From: Solirubrobacterales bacterium
GTDB taxonomy: Bacteria > Actinomycetota > Thermoleophilia > Solirubrobacterales > Solirubrobacteraceae
Length of the DNA stretch: 64,000 bases
Assembly (NCBI GenBank): GCA_027449125.1
Contig: DAIDME010000099.1
Span: 1-64,000, forward strand
Reading direction: 5' to 3'
Every line of letters starts with the position of its first letter. Position 1 is the first letter of the stretch. Made by a program: the position numbers and the translations under genes. Below, piece after piece: positions 20,132 to 27,758 of this stretch. The notes under the pieces are model-generated. The model ran no database searches. It was given only the letters and a program-made list of their open reading frames with translations, and had not been told where the DNA came from.

Positions 20132-20150
20132 CGCCGCACAACCTACGTGA

Positions 20151-21197
20151 TCAGACGCCCATCAGCCTTGCGCCATCGGGTAGGCCGCAGCTTCGCCGGC
20201 AGCCGGCCCAGTGCTCCGGCTGATCGTCGGCTCGGCGCTGTGCGGCTCTGGCGGCGGCTGCGGCGCGCGCGTCGAAGCTGGCCGCCGTGCACGCGTTCTG
20301 TCCTGAGCAGGCGCTCAGTCCGAACCATCCCGACGTCGGGTCGGTTATGAGCCCGAGCTCGCTCAGGCGCGCCTCGGCGCTTGCGACGCCCGCCGGTGGG
20401 ATGTCCACCAGCGTCAGCGTCCGTGCGGCGGACACCCGTAACTCGGCGCGGTGCGTGTCGGCCACGACCGCCAACCCTCTGAGCGTCGTCGGGTCAAGGC
20501 GGCCCAGCCGCGGCATCGCGGTCAGCGCGATCCGGCCATCGCGTTGCTCGAGCGCGCCGAGCGGCAGCGACATGGTCGGCCGCGCGTGGCGCGCGCCGAG
20601 GCCGGGAAGCCGCTCTGGCAGATACGCGCGGGCCTGGTCGAGTGCTGCCCGGACAGCCCCGGCTCGCGACAGCTCGCTCGTGCCGACTCGGAACCGGTCG
20701 GATCCGACGGCGAGGATCGTCACGTGGGCCGCGTGCCCGGTCAACCCCGCGCCGTCGTCAACCGCGAACAGGAAGCGGCCCGAAAGCTCCGCGAGCGACG
20801 GATCTGCGCAGAGCGCCAGGTCGAGTTCCGTGACCAGCTGGTCGGTGTCTGCGAGTGAGCGTCGATGGCGCCCGGCGACCGGGCTCGCAAGGATGTTGCG
20901 CACGCGCTCGTGGGTTGGCGAGGGCAGCAGCCCGACGTCTCCCAGCAGTTCGCCGAGCCGCGCGCCGGGTTGCAGGCCGCGGATCTGGAGGCTCGCCCTG
21001 GACGTGAGTTCGACGGCGCCGTTGCCCAGATCTGCCGCGTCGGCGACCGCTCGTAGCTGATCTGCGCTGATCCGTCCGCCCACGAGGCGCACCCTGGCCA
21101 GCAGGCCGTCCGCCGCCTCGTGCAGCCGCACCACACCCGGGCAGCGGTCCCGCTGGCCAGGCATTGGCCCGCCCGTTCCCGCAGCGACCGCAGTCAT
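20151..21197 (-). CDS. cobG: CobG precorrin-3B synthase (short C-terminus)
   Basis: 348 aa ferredoxin-dependent nitrite/sulfite-reductase-like monooxygenase that uses O2 to make precorrin-3B, so it marks the aerobic route. Siroheme-reductase repeats include ELTSRASLQIRGL and RTLTLVDIPPAG. Cluster-ligand Cys appear in SACSGQNACTAA and AGCRRSCGLPDG. The protein stops about 12 residues after the last Cys, where I would expect a further short tail, so it may be slightly truncated. The start overlaps the transporter stop by ATGA. Confidence 0.88.
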   Translation of the reverse strand: MTAVAAGTGGPMPGQRDRCPGVVRLHEAADGLLARVRLVGGRISADQLRAVADAADLGNGAVELTSRASLQIRGLQPGARLGELLGDVGLLPSPTHERVRNILASPVAGRHRRSLADTDQLVTELDLALCADPSLAELSGRFLFAVDDGAGLTGHAAHVTILAVGSDRFRVGTSELSRAGAVRAALDQARAYLPERLPGLGARHARPTMSLPLGALEQRDGRIALTAMPRLGRLDPTTLRGLAVVADTHRAELRVSAARTLTLVDIPPAGVASAEARLSELGLITDPTSGWFGLSACSGQNACTAASFDARAAAAARAAQRRADDQPEHWAGCRRSCGLPDGARLMGV

Positions 21198-22345
21198 CCG
21201 TTGCTCGTCTCTGACACTTCAGGACGTTGTGCGAGGTGGCGTTCCCAACGCGTCTCGACCCCGCCGAAGTGCCAAAACCCAAGGGCGACGGCCCACACGA
21301 CCACGAACAGCGCGACGACGATGAAGCCGGCCGTGTTGATCGAGAACGTGCGAGCCCAGGCTGACAGCCAGCCTGTCAGCCTGAATTCGCTGCCGAGCAC
21401 CTGCAGCACCTCGATCGTTCCGATTGCGAAGGCGACGGCGACCGACAGTCCCGTGATCGCGAGGTTGTAGTAGACGCGGCGCACGGGGCGCATGAAAGCC
21501 CACCCGTAGGCGGTGTTCATGAAGAAGCCGTCGAGCGTGTCGAACAGCGTCATGCCACCCGCGAACAGCAGCGGCAGGCACAGCACCGCGTAGAACGGCA
21601 GGCCCTGCTCAGCCGCCACGGCCGTTCCCGCCAGCAGCAGCGCCTCGGTTGTGGTGTCAAAGCCGATCCCGAACACAAAGCCCACGGGGAGCAGCTGGTA
21701 GGTGTGATTGATGGCGCGCATCCAGCGGCCGAAGAAGCGATACATCAGGCCACGGCTGTCCAGATGCAGTTCCAACTCCGCCTCGCTGAAGCAGCCGTGG
21801 CGCATGTCGAGAAAGACTCTGAAGATCCCCGCCAGCACGACGACGTTCAGGCCGGCGATCATGTACAGAAAGCCGACTGACGCCAGCGTCCCGGCGGCTC
21901 CGCCGGCGGTCTCGAAGCCGGAGCTCGGCGCGACGATGCCGTGGAACACGGTGCGCGCGGCCAGCACGATGCCGACCGACACCAGCAGCATCACGGTCGA
22001 ATGGCCCGCCGCGAAGAAGAACCCTGTGCCCAGTGGCCGCTCCGCGTCTGTGCGCTGAGCGAGCAGCTTGCGTGTGGAGTTGTCGATCGCGGCTATGTGG
22101 TCGGCGTCAAAGGCGTGGCGCGCGCCCAGCGTCCAAGCCGTGATCGCGATCCCGAAGCCCACGCCGAGGCTGTGATCGGCAAAGCGACCCGGGTGGAAGT
22201 GCTGCGGCATGACGGCGAACAGGAAAAGCCCGAGGCCGCACATGTTGATCAGCGTGACCACGCCGAGCATGGCGCCCGCTCGAGCCTTTTCGGCCGCGGT
22301 GAATGTCCCCCATCCCCGCTGGAGCTGGGCGAACCTATTTGACAT
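21194..22345 (-). CDS. NiCoT-family cobalt/nickel permease
   Basis: 383 aa multi-pass membrane protein of the HoxN/HupN/NixA family. The signature HAFDADHIAAIDN (H77, D82, H83) in transmembrane segment 2 is present, as are FFFAAGHSTVMLLVSVG and GFVFGIGFDTTTEALLL. As the first gene of the cobG-cobH-cobIJ operon and downstream of a cobalamin riboswitch, it very probably imports Co2+ for corrin synthesis. The start (ATG 22,345) has GGAGG 7 bp upstream, inside a hairpin described separately. Confidence 0.94.
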   Translation of the reverse strand: MSNRFAQLQRGWGTFTAAEKARAGAMLGVVTLINMCGLGLFLFAVMPQHFHPGRFADHSLGVGFGIAITAWTLGARHAFDADHIAAIDNSTRKLLAQRTDAERPLGTGFFFAAGHSTVMLLVSVGIVLAARTVFHGIVAPSSGFETAGGAAGTLASVGFLYMIAGLNVVVLAGIFRVFLDMRHGCFSEAELELHLDSRGLMYRFFGRWMRAINHTYQLLPVGFVFGIGFDTTTEALLLAGTAVAAEQGLPFYAVLCLPLLFAGGMTLFDTLDGFFMNTAYGWAFMRPVRRVYYNLAITGLSVAVAFAIGTIEVLQVLGSEFRLTGWLSAWARTFSINTAGFIVVALFVVVWAVALGFWHFGGVETRWERHLAQRPEVSETSNG

Positions 22346-22352
22346 AGAACAT

Positions 22353-22368
22353 CCTCCGTCTAGGGAGG
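22353..22368 (-). promoter_or_regulatory. Hairpin masking the Shine-Dalgarno of the NiCoT gene
   Basis: On the minus strand CCTCC (22,368-22,364) can pair with the GGAGG ribosome binding site (22,357-22,353), a 5-bp stem with a 6-nt loop. It lies between the cobalamin aptamer and the start codon, where an expression platform acting on translation would be. Confidence 0.6.
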
Positions 22369-22424
22369 ACGAAGGAGTCGTCGCACTCGATAGCGCGCAA
22401 ACCGCCCCTCATCCGAGGACTGGT

Positions 22425-22560
22425 ATCTGGACGCCGAGGTAGGCGACCAGGCTCGTCCCCGTGGGCTGGGGCTTTACTGTTGCGGGACAGCGCCGGGATC
22501 AAAACCGGACTTCGCTGCGCTAGGCGCCGCACCGGAACTCCCGGTGCGGGCGCAATTCTA
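22425..22560 (-). promoter_or_regulatory. Cobalamin riboswitch upstream of NiCoT-cobG-cobH-cobIJ
   Basis: Read on the minus strand, the region has GAAGTCCGG, then GATCCCGGCGCTGTCCCGC followed by AACAGTAAAGCC, and GACGAGCCTGGTCGCCTACC, which correspond to the conserved core and 3' helix of the cobalamin aptamer. A strong stem (CCGCACCGG with its complement, 22,528-22,549) precedes it. It would couple cobalt uptake and early corrin steps to B12 level, in parallel with the riboswitch at 1.8 kb. Confidence 0.85.
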
Positions 22561-23300
22561 CAGGCGGCCCGAGCCGGTGCTCGCTCCGCCGCGCAGCTCG
22601 GGCTTGCGCCCGGCCGGGGCGGGGTCGAGCCGTGAAGGCGATCTGAGGGCCGGGCTTGTCATACGGGGCATGTTCATGCTCGACAACCCTCATACCCCGC
22701 CCCGGGCCAGGTTCCGCCGCCAGGTGATCCAGCCTGCGTCTCGCCGGATGGCACGGTCCTGCCGGGCCATGCGTGACGCGGCAGGCTGCCGATGATGACG
22801 CCAGAGTCGTAGCCGGAGCACGCCGCGAACGGGAGCGACGTGGGCTGGTTGCCCGGGCCGGTTTGAACGGTGGAGCGGAGAATGAGGCGCCATGGGCTGC
22901 TGTGGCCGCCGCGGTGACCATGATGGGGGCGCGTCGGATCCGTATCTGGGCGGCCGCTGGAGGTGCCGCCCACCAGCAGGCGAGTCTCGACCTACATGCC
23001 GTGAGGGGTTACGCCACTGACGACCACTTGACTGCCGAGCCAGACCTCGCGGTCGGCCTCACGCAACCGCTGCCACAGGCCGTGGCGATTGGCCATGCGC
23101 CACGCGAGAGGCGATGTGCTCAAACGAAAGACTCACGCGAGCATCCTCCCATCAGCACATGACCTACTGAGTAAAACCCGCGCGGACTCGTTCGACCTGT
23201 TCCACTTCCCCTGGTGGCCTGACACCGAGACGTGCATCTGACTCCCGGGGCGCAGTAGCAAACCACTCACCGCGCTCGCCCTTTGCACGGATTGTGTTCA
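22561..23300. other. Long stretch without a recognisable gene
   Basis: No family-like protein is seen in either strand. Short minus-strand frames exist, including a 34-codon one at 22,992-23,096 that begins MANRHGLWQRLREADREVW, but none shows a ribosome binding site and family support together. The sequence could be a decayed gene or the upstream region of the riboswitch transcript. Confidence 0.4.
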
Positions 23301-23346
23301 CGTGGCGGAGGACTCGTCCGTGGACGGCACCGCCGCCCCACCGGAT
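23301..23346. repeat. 46-bp direct repeat, copy 1
   Basis: Matches 24,815-24,860 with a single mismatch and weaker similarity for about 20 bp more. Read on the minus strand both copies translate in the same frame to IRW(G/R)GGAVHGRVLRH. In copy 1 that frame continues through NTIRAKGERGEWFATAP, so the repeats may be two remnants of one protein family. Confidence 0.8.
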
Positions 23347-23422
23347 CGTCGCCAACGCGATCGTCGAGTGCACGCGGGCGCCGCGATGGAAGCAATGGCG
23401 GAGCCTATGACGCAGCCGCTCG

Positions 23423-23674
23423 CTAGAGCGCGGATTTGAGCGGGTAGCGTTCGGGGTGCTCGATCGAGTCGAGCCCCAAATCCACATCCAGGTCGGGCCA
23501 GTAGAAATGCTCGGGCGATGGCCTCTCGAGCCGAACGATCGCCTCGACCGAGGCCTGCTTGAACCATGGGAACTCGTCAAACGCGAGAAACAGCTCTCTG
23601 CCGTCGACCAGCATCCAGAAGCCGTGCTGGGAGATGTTGGTGACTTCAGCTGTCGAAGTGGCGGCGCCAGGCAT
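23423..23674 (-). CDS. DUF2442 protein
   Basis: 83 aa. VTNISQHGFWMLVDGRELFLAF, then FPWFKQASVEAIVRLERPS and YWPDLDVDLGLDSIEHPERYPL are the DUF2442 landmarks. In many bacteria DUF2442 and DUF4160 proteins are encoded together and are suspected to form a toxin-antitoxin-like pair; here the DUF4160 frame precedes it and overlaps by 29 bp. Function is not established. It looks intact. Confidence 0.85.
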   Translation of the reverse strand: MPGAATSTAEVTNISQHGFWMLVDGRELFLAFDEFPWFKQASVEAIVRLERPSPEHFYWPDLDVDLGLDSIEHPERYPLKSAL

Positions 23675-23882
23675 CCCTGATCTCCTGCTCGTGATCGACC
23701 ACCAACTGTAGGACGCGCTTCAAGTCCTGATCGCTGAGGTGATAGCTGCGGGCGAGCTCGATCACGGGCTCGATCCAGAACTTGGCCTCACCGTCCGCAG
23801 ACTGGACGTGGACGTGCAGCCGGTCCTCTTCGCGTGAAAAGAAGAAGAACCGGAACGGACCGTCACGGAAGATCGTCGGACT
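23646..23882 (-). pseudogene. DUF4160 gene lacking a start codon
   Basis: Reading from 23,882 the frame gives SPTIFRDGPFRFFFFSREED, then HVHVQSADGEAKFWIEP and the family-like end WRRHFDS, so the whole DUF4160 domain (78 codons) is present. The codon before it is TAG: the sequence GC-ATAGAGT-CCG looks like GC-ATG-AGT-CCG with one extra A inside the start codon. No ATG, GTG or TTG lies at the proper place, so translation is doubtful unless a rare start is used. Confidence 0.75.
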
Positions 23883-24041
23883 CTATGCCGATGACGATGG
23901 CAAACCTGGCGGCGCACGCCTGGTCGCCGACGCGGTAGTGGCGACCGCGCGACCTCGGACGCGAAAGCGGTCGCGGTTGCCAGTCGCGGGGACTCCATTT
24001 CCGTTGAGAGCTTAGGCGCATCGTGATGCTAAGATGCACTT

Positions 24042-24293
24042 ATGTCAAAGGTGCGGACGACGCTCACGATCGACGAAGACGTGCTGAAGTGGGTCAAAAT
24101 CCGGGCAGCGCGTGCCGGCGTTTCGGACAGCGCCGTAATAGAGGAATCGCTTCGTCGTGACCTGAAGCTCGACGTTCTCGACGACCTCTGGGTCAACGCA
24201 ACGTTGCCGGAAGCCGAAGCGTCCGCGCTGGCCGTCGAGGCCCAACACGCGGCCAGGCCGCGTCGACGGGCCGCTCGTGCGCGCGGTCGTTGA
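24042..24293 (+). CDS. VapB-like ribbon-helix-helix antitoxin
   Basis: 83 aa. RTTLTIDEDVLKWVKIRAARAG and SDSAVIEESLRRDLK fit a ribbon-helix-helix DNA-binding fold. The Arg/Ala-rich tail overlaps the following PIN-domain gene by 17 bp, the usual antitoxin-toxin order. It would bind its own promoter and neutralise the toxin. A palindrome is not obvious in the short upstream region. Confidence 0.82.
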   Translation: MSKVRTTLTIDEDVLKWVKIRAARAGVSDSAVIEESLRRDLKLDVLDDLWVNATLPEAEASALAVEAQHAARPRRRAARARGR

Positions 24294-24690
24294 CGTCAAC
24301 GTCCTGATCTCGGCCGCGCTCTCCGCCAAGGGCTCCTCGGCGGAGATCCTCCGGGCAAGCCGCGACGGCCAGTTTGAAATCGTTGTGTCCGAGATGCTGC
24401 TCGCCGAGCTCGAGCGCGCACTCGCGTATCCCAAGCTGCGCAAACACATCCCTGCTGAGAGGGCTGCCGCCTACATCTACTGGGCGCGCGAGCACGGGGC
24501 CATGGTGAAGGATCCTTCTGGCCCTCTGAAGCTCAGCTCCCGCGACCCCGACGATGACTACCTCCTTGCCCTCGCCATCGAGAGTCGTGCATACATCGTG
24601 ACGGGCGACCAGGACCTGCTCGCTCTCGGCGGCGATCTCCCCCTCCTGACAGCCAAGCAATTCCTGGCCAAGCTCCAAGCAACGCGCTGA
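24277..24690 (+). CDS. PIN-domain toxin (COG1569 type)
   Basis: 137 aa, GTG start. VVDVNVLISAALSAKGSSAEIL gives the first acidic residue, MLLAELERALAYPKLRK is the family helix, DPDDDYLLALAIESRAYIVTGDQDLLAL gives the remaining acidic residues, and LLTAKQFLAKL ends the protein. This is a complete putative RNase toxin paired with the overlapping upstream antitoxin. Confidence 0.88.
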   Translation: MRAVVDVNVLISAALSAKGSSAEILRASRDGQFEIVVSEMLLAELERALAYPKLRKHIPAERAAAYIYWAREHGAMVKDPSGPLKLSSRDPDDDYLLALAIESRAYIVTGDQDLLALGGDLPLLTAKQFLAKLQATR

Positions 24691-24814
24691 GCAGTTCGCA
24701 GCTCCTCACCGAGCCAGAGCGCCTGCCGGCCGGAAGCCTTTCGCCGCCCAGTTGCGACCGACCGCGATCGGTTGGAAGCAACCGCCGAACGGACAACCTC
24801 AAGGATTGCGGTGC

Positions 24815-24860
24815 CGTGGCGGAGGACTCGTCCGTGGACGGCACCGCCGCGCCACCGGAT
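24815..24860. repeat. 46-bp direct repeat, copy 2
   Basis: Second copy of the repeat at 23,301-23,346, differing at one position. It lies between two toxin-antitoxin modules. The two copies bracket the DUF2442/DUF4160 and VapBC genes, so recombination between them could delete that 1.5-kb segment. Confidence 0.8.
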
Positions 24861-24938
24861 GTCGCCGATGCAATCGCGTCTCTGATTTCAGGCTCCACGC
24901 GAGAGCGATAGCGAGCGCCTGGGTGGTAGCATAAAAGT

Positions 24939-25181
24939 ATGACCGCGTCTAAGGTTTCGATCTCGCTCGACCCAGTGGTCGCCGAGCGAGCTCGAGCGGA
25001 CATCGCTGCCGGTCGCGCGAAGTCGCTCAGCGCGTGGCTCAACGACGCAGCTCGAGTACGCCTGGAGCGTGAGGAACTCGGTGACGTACTCGCCGCGATC
25101 CTTGATAGCACCGGCGGGTCACTGACCTCTGCGGAGCTCGCGGCCGCACGCCAGCGTCTTGCCGAAGCTGAGTCCTGTTGA
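24939..25181 (+). CDS. Antitoxin of a PIN-type module
   Basis: 80 aa beginning MTASKVSISLDPVVAERARAD, followed by AKSLSAWLNDAARVRLERE, which fits a ribbon-helix-helix antitoxin. The C-terminal GGSLTSAELAAARQRLAEAE would be the toxin-binding helix. It shares its last bases with the TTG start of the PIN gene. An AT-rich TAGCATAAAAGT just before the ATG may be the -10 region. Confidence 0.82.
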   Translation: MTASKVSISLDPVVAERARADIAAGRAKSLSAWLNDAARVRLEREELGDVLAAILDSTGGSLTSAELAAARQRLAEAESC

Positions 25182-25552
25182 CGCTAGTCCTCGACGTTGG
25201 CGCGCTGATCGCAATTGAGCGTGGCGACCGTGCCACGGTCGCTGTCATCGAGGCGGCAAGACTGGACGGCCGCACGCTCGTTGTCCCTGCCGGTGTAGTC
25301 GCACAAACATGGCGAGACGGCTCACGCCAGGCGCTCCTCGCACGCCTACTCGGCGCCACCGACGTTGAAGTGGAGGCCCTTACGGATGAGCTCGCCCGAG
25401 CAGCCGGCCTGCTGTGCGGGGCGACCCAAACCAGCGACACCGTCGACGCATCGATCGTCATCGCCGCACGACGACACCACGCAACGATCATCAGCTCCGA
25501 TCGCGGTGATCTCACACGCCTCGATCAGACACTCCCGATCGTCGACTGCTAG
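25178..25552 (+). CDS. PIN-domain VapC-like toxin
   Basis: 124 aa starting at TTG 25,178 (TTGA overlap). LVLDVGALIAIERGD gives the first Asp, TSDTVDASIVIAARRHHATIISSDRGDL the later acidic residues, and LDQTLPIVDC ends the fold. It has full length for the family, with all expected acidic positions visible. Confidence 0.87.
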   Translation: MTLVLDVGALIAIERGDRATVAVIEAARLDGRTLVVPAGVVAQTWRDGSRQALLARLLGATDVEVEALTDELARAAGLLCGATQTSDTVDASIVIAARRHHATIISSDRGDLTRLDQTLPIVDC

Positions 25553-25678
25553 CCGGCCCTCAATGGACCAGCGCCTGGCTCGGCAGCGGTGCGTCCCGAA
25601 TCCACTCACGAGGCGCAATCGGGCTCCGGAGCGGAAGCGATAGCCGTTGCTCCCAGTGCCTGCGGTACCGTTCATAGC

Positions 25679-25879
25679 GTGAGCGCGCTTCGATTCAGCG
25701 TCGTCTACGAGCACGCGGGCGAGGGCTGGGTCTATGCGCCCGAACTGCCGGAGGTTCAGACCCAGGGCGAGGATCTCTAGCAGGCGCGCGCGTTGGTGCT
25801 GGATGCAATCAGCGTGGCGCTCGAGCAGCGGCGTGCTCGCGGCGCGCTCATACCAGAGCCCGGCTGGGCGCTGGTATGA
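25679..25879 (+). pseudogene. hicB-type antitoxin remnant with in-frame TAG
   Basis: From GTG 25,679 the frame reads VSALRFSVVYEHAGEGWVYA and PELPEVQTQGEDL, stops at TAG (25,778-25,780), then continues in the same frame as QARALVLDAISVALEQRRAR up to TGA at 25,877. HicB proteins have an acidic residue or linker at the stop position, so a GAG-to-TAG change is the simplest explanation. Confidence 0.8.
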
Positions 25880-26092
25880 GTCGGTCCAAGTCGCCGCCTG
25901 AAGAAGCGAGACCTCGAGCGCCACCTTCAGGACCACGGTTGTCGGCTCGTCCGAGAGGCAGCCAGCCACGAGATGTGGGAGAGCCCCGTCACCGGCGAGC
26001 GAGCTGTGGTCCCCCGTGATCGCTAGATCAAGGCGCTAACGGCCCGCGGGATCTGCAGGCGACTCTCGATTCCGGCACCGCCAGGGCGCTGA
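25876..26092 (+). pseudogene. hicA-type toxin remnant with frameshift and TAG
   Basis: An ATG at 25,876 overlaps the hicB end, but its frame (MSRSKSPPEEARPRAPP) leaves the family. One base over, the HicA pattern reads KKRDLERHLQDHGCRLVREA, SHEMWESPVTGERAVVPRDR, a TAG, then IKALTARGICRRL. A one-base insertion near 25,900 and a GAG-to-TAG change at about 26,023 both inactivate it. The conserved His that acts in HicA catalysis (in the ASHEMW segment) is still there. Confidence 0.78.
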
Positions 26093-26422
26093 TGGGATCC
26101 GGCCCTGGTCCCCGCAGACCCTCGCCGCCGCGCAGCCTGCCGATGCCAAAGGAATGGCACAACGGCGGGCGCGGTCGCTTGCGCAGGCGTGGCCGAGCGA
26201 TAGCGGGGACGTATGGACGTTTACCGTCATTCCTGCCGGGTTTCGGCCATAGCTTCGGCTTCTACGGCAGCACTTGTCGCAATCCGCGTGACAATCGCTC
26301 GGTCGCCGACGTGGACGGACCCCGTTGGTCGGTCCAACTCTCGCCGCACCCGCTCTTCTGGTCCGACGGGCATCTCGCCTGCGGGTTGCGCGCACCTGCA
26401 ATGCACGCGGAAGTCGCGTTCG
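26093..26422. other. Intergenic stretch without a recognisable gene
   Basis: Frames here are low-complexity and match no family I can name on either strand. It separates the decayed hicBA from the minus-strand Phd/VapC module. Confidence 0.4.
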
Positions 26423-26824
26423 CTACCCGGGTGGCGCGATGAGGCGGAGGCCGGGAACGCGTTTGAACTCGTGTGTGTTGCCGGTCGCCAGTCCCATGCC
26501 GTGAGCCAGCGCGGTTGTGGCGATCCAAAGATCGTGTGCGCCGATGACTTCGCCTCGTGCGGCGAGCTGGGCCCAGATGTCGGCGTGAACGCGCGCGACC
26601 TGCTCGGTGATCTCAAGCGCCCGCATCCCGGCGAGGATATGCTCGACAAAGGCGCGGCGACGGGCGCGCTGCGCGCCTTCGGCGCGGTGGACGCCGTGCA
26701 GAAGCTCGCTGACTGTGATCACGCTGATGGCACGGTCCTCCTCACCGATGGCGGCATCAACCGTCGGGTTCGCGACGCCGCGCTCGAGATCGACCAGCAG
26801 CCCGGTGTCGATCAGGACGGCCAC
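26423..26824 (-). CDS. VapC PIN-domain toxin
   Basis: 133 aa. AVLIDTGLLVDLERG, ISVITVSELLHGVHRAEG, IGAHDLWIATTALAHGMGLATG and NTHEFKRVPGLRL are the standard VapC blocks with all acidic residues. It overlaps the Phd antitoxin by 13 bp. Full length, likely active. Confidence 0.92.
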   Translation of the reverse strand: MAVLIDTGLLVDLERGVANPTVDAAIGEEDRAISVITVSELLHGVHRAEGAQRARRRAFVEHILAGMRALEITEQVARVHADIWAQLAARGEVIGAHDLWIATTALAHGMGLATGNTHEFKRVPGLRLIAPPG

Positions 26825-27060
26825 GGATCCTCGGGCGCCGCTACGGACTCACGGATGGCTTCGACATCGTCGATGAACCCGGTGTCGGGCGCCGGCGCGG
26901 CGGCGATCAACTCGCGGAAGCGAGCTGCTGATATCAGCCTGCCCCGGGGTGGCGAGATCACGGCGACAGACGCGCCGCTGCGTGTGATTTCGATCTCTTC
27001 TCCGTCGGCGACTCTGTTCAGCACGTCGGAGAAGCTCCTGGCGGCGTCGGTTGCAGTCAT
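26812..27060 (-). CDS. Phd/YefM-family antitoxin
   Basis: 82 aa from ATG 27,060 (a GTG at 27,069 would add three residues). MTATDAARSFSDVLNRVADGEEIEITRSG and ASVAVISPPRGR form the Phd fold, and the acidic tail AIRESVAAPEDPWPS would bind the toxin. A perfect palindrome lies 21 bp upstream, typical of Phd autoregulation. Confidence 0.9.
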   Translation of the reverse strand: MTATDAARSFSDVLNRVADGEEIEITRSGASVAVISPPRGRLISAARFRELIAAAPAPDTGFIDDVEAIRESVAAPEDPWPS

Positions 27061-27080
27061 CCGTGTCACAACGACCAGCG

Positions 27081-27098
27081 TATCAGATAAATCTGATA
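27081..27098. promoter_or_regulatory. Perfect 18-bp palindrome, likely Phd operator
   Basis: TATCAGAT-AA-ATCTGATA, directly upstream of the phd/vapC pair. It is AT-rich in a GC-rich neighbourhood, which supports a protein-binding or promoter role. Confidence 0.7.
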
Positions 27099-27613
27099 AA
27101 GCCCGTCGGTGCTGCTTTCCTCCCGCCTGAGGTGTCTGGCGCCGTGCGGCGAGAGTCGCGGTGTGTCCGGAAGGTCCGCATGCGCCCGGCAGCGCCTGCT
27201 CAGCCGGCTGCGTGAAGCTGCGCGGTGTCCTGGCTCTGAAGACTGATCTCGGGTCAGCCGCTCAGCCGTCGCGCCGTTGTGACCGGTTCGCTCCCATCGG
27301 GGATCTCGCTGAGGCTCGATTAGGTTGACGCGACGCTGGCGGCCAGGGTCGTTGCCAGCGCACGGTAGTGCCATGGGTCGCAGATCGAGCCGCGAGCGAC
27401 ACAGACCGCTCACGCCTCAAACGACCGAGTGACACGCGCGCGGAGAAGGCGAACCAGGCTCGAAGCGAGCGCTCATACGTGCCAACGCGCTCACGACCGT
27501 GCTTCGGCCTTCTGCGAGGCGCGCGGATGGCCGGCGCCCAAAGTGGCGGCCCGGCACCGAATGTTGTACGGCCGTGTTGTACAAAACCAAAGACGGCCCC
27601 CATGACGAGTACC
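27099..27613. other. Intergenic stretch without a recognisable gene
   Basis: No convincing coding frame. GTTGTAC occurs twice near 27,563-27,585 around a GGCC centre, which might be a binding site. The last part precedes the tRNA-Gly terminator. Confidence 0.4.
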
Positions 27614-27648
27614 ACCAAAAAGAAAAGCCCCGCGATTAGCAGGGCTTC
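27614..27648 (-). terminator. Rho-independent terminator after tRNA-Gly
   Basis: On the minus strand AAGCCC, an 11-nt loop and GGGCTT are followed by TTCTTTTT. It ends the tRNA-Gly transcript (and possibly read-through from the transporter operon). Confidence 0.75.
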
Positions 27649-27655
27649 TCTGACA

Positions 27656-27729
27656 AGCGGCTGAAGAGACTCGAACTCTCGACCTTCTGCATGGCAAGCA
27701 GACGCTCTAGCCAACTGAGCTACAGCCGC
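27656..27729 (-). tRNA. tRNA-Gly (anticodon GCC)
   Basis: Acceptor GCGGCTG pairs with CAGCCGC. The D-arm is GCTCAGTTGGCTAGAGC. Anticodon stem TCTGC/GCAGA encloses loop TTGCCAT (GCC). The T-arm contains TTCGAGT. The 3' CCA is not encoded. It follows the transporter gene by 29 bp. Confidence 0.93.
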
Positions 27730-27758
27730 GTGGGTCGCCCAGTATAGCCTGGCGGGGC

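Noticed and set aside
22674-22973. Possible LysM or transglycosylase remnant (frame containing HAWPGRTVPSGETQ)
   Set aside because: The resemblance to a LysM repeat is too weak and the frame is not sustained.
27491-27697. Small minus-strand frame across tRNA-Gly giving RSRVRVSSAA-like protein
   Set aside because: This is the well-known spurious translation of a tRNA T-arm and anticodon arm.
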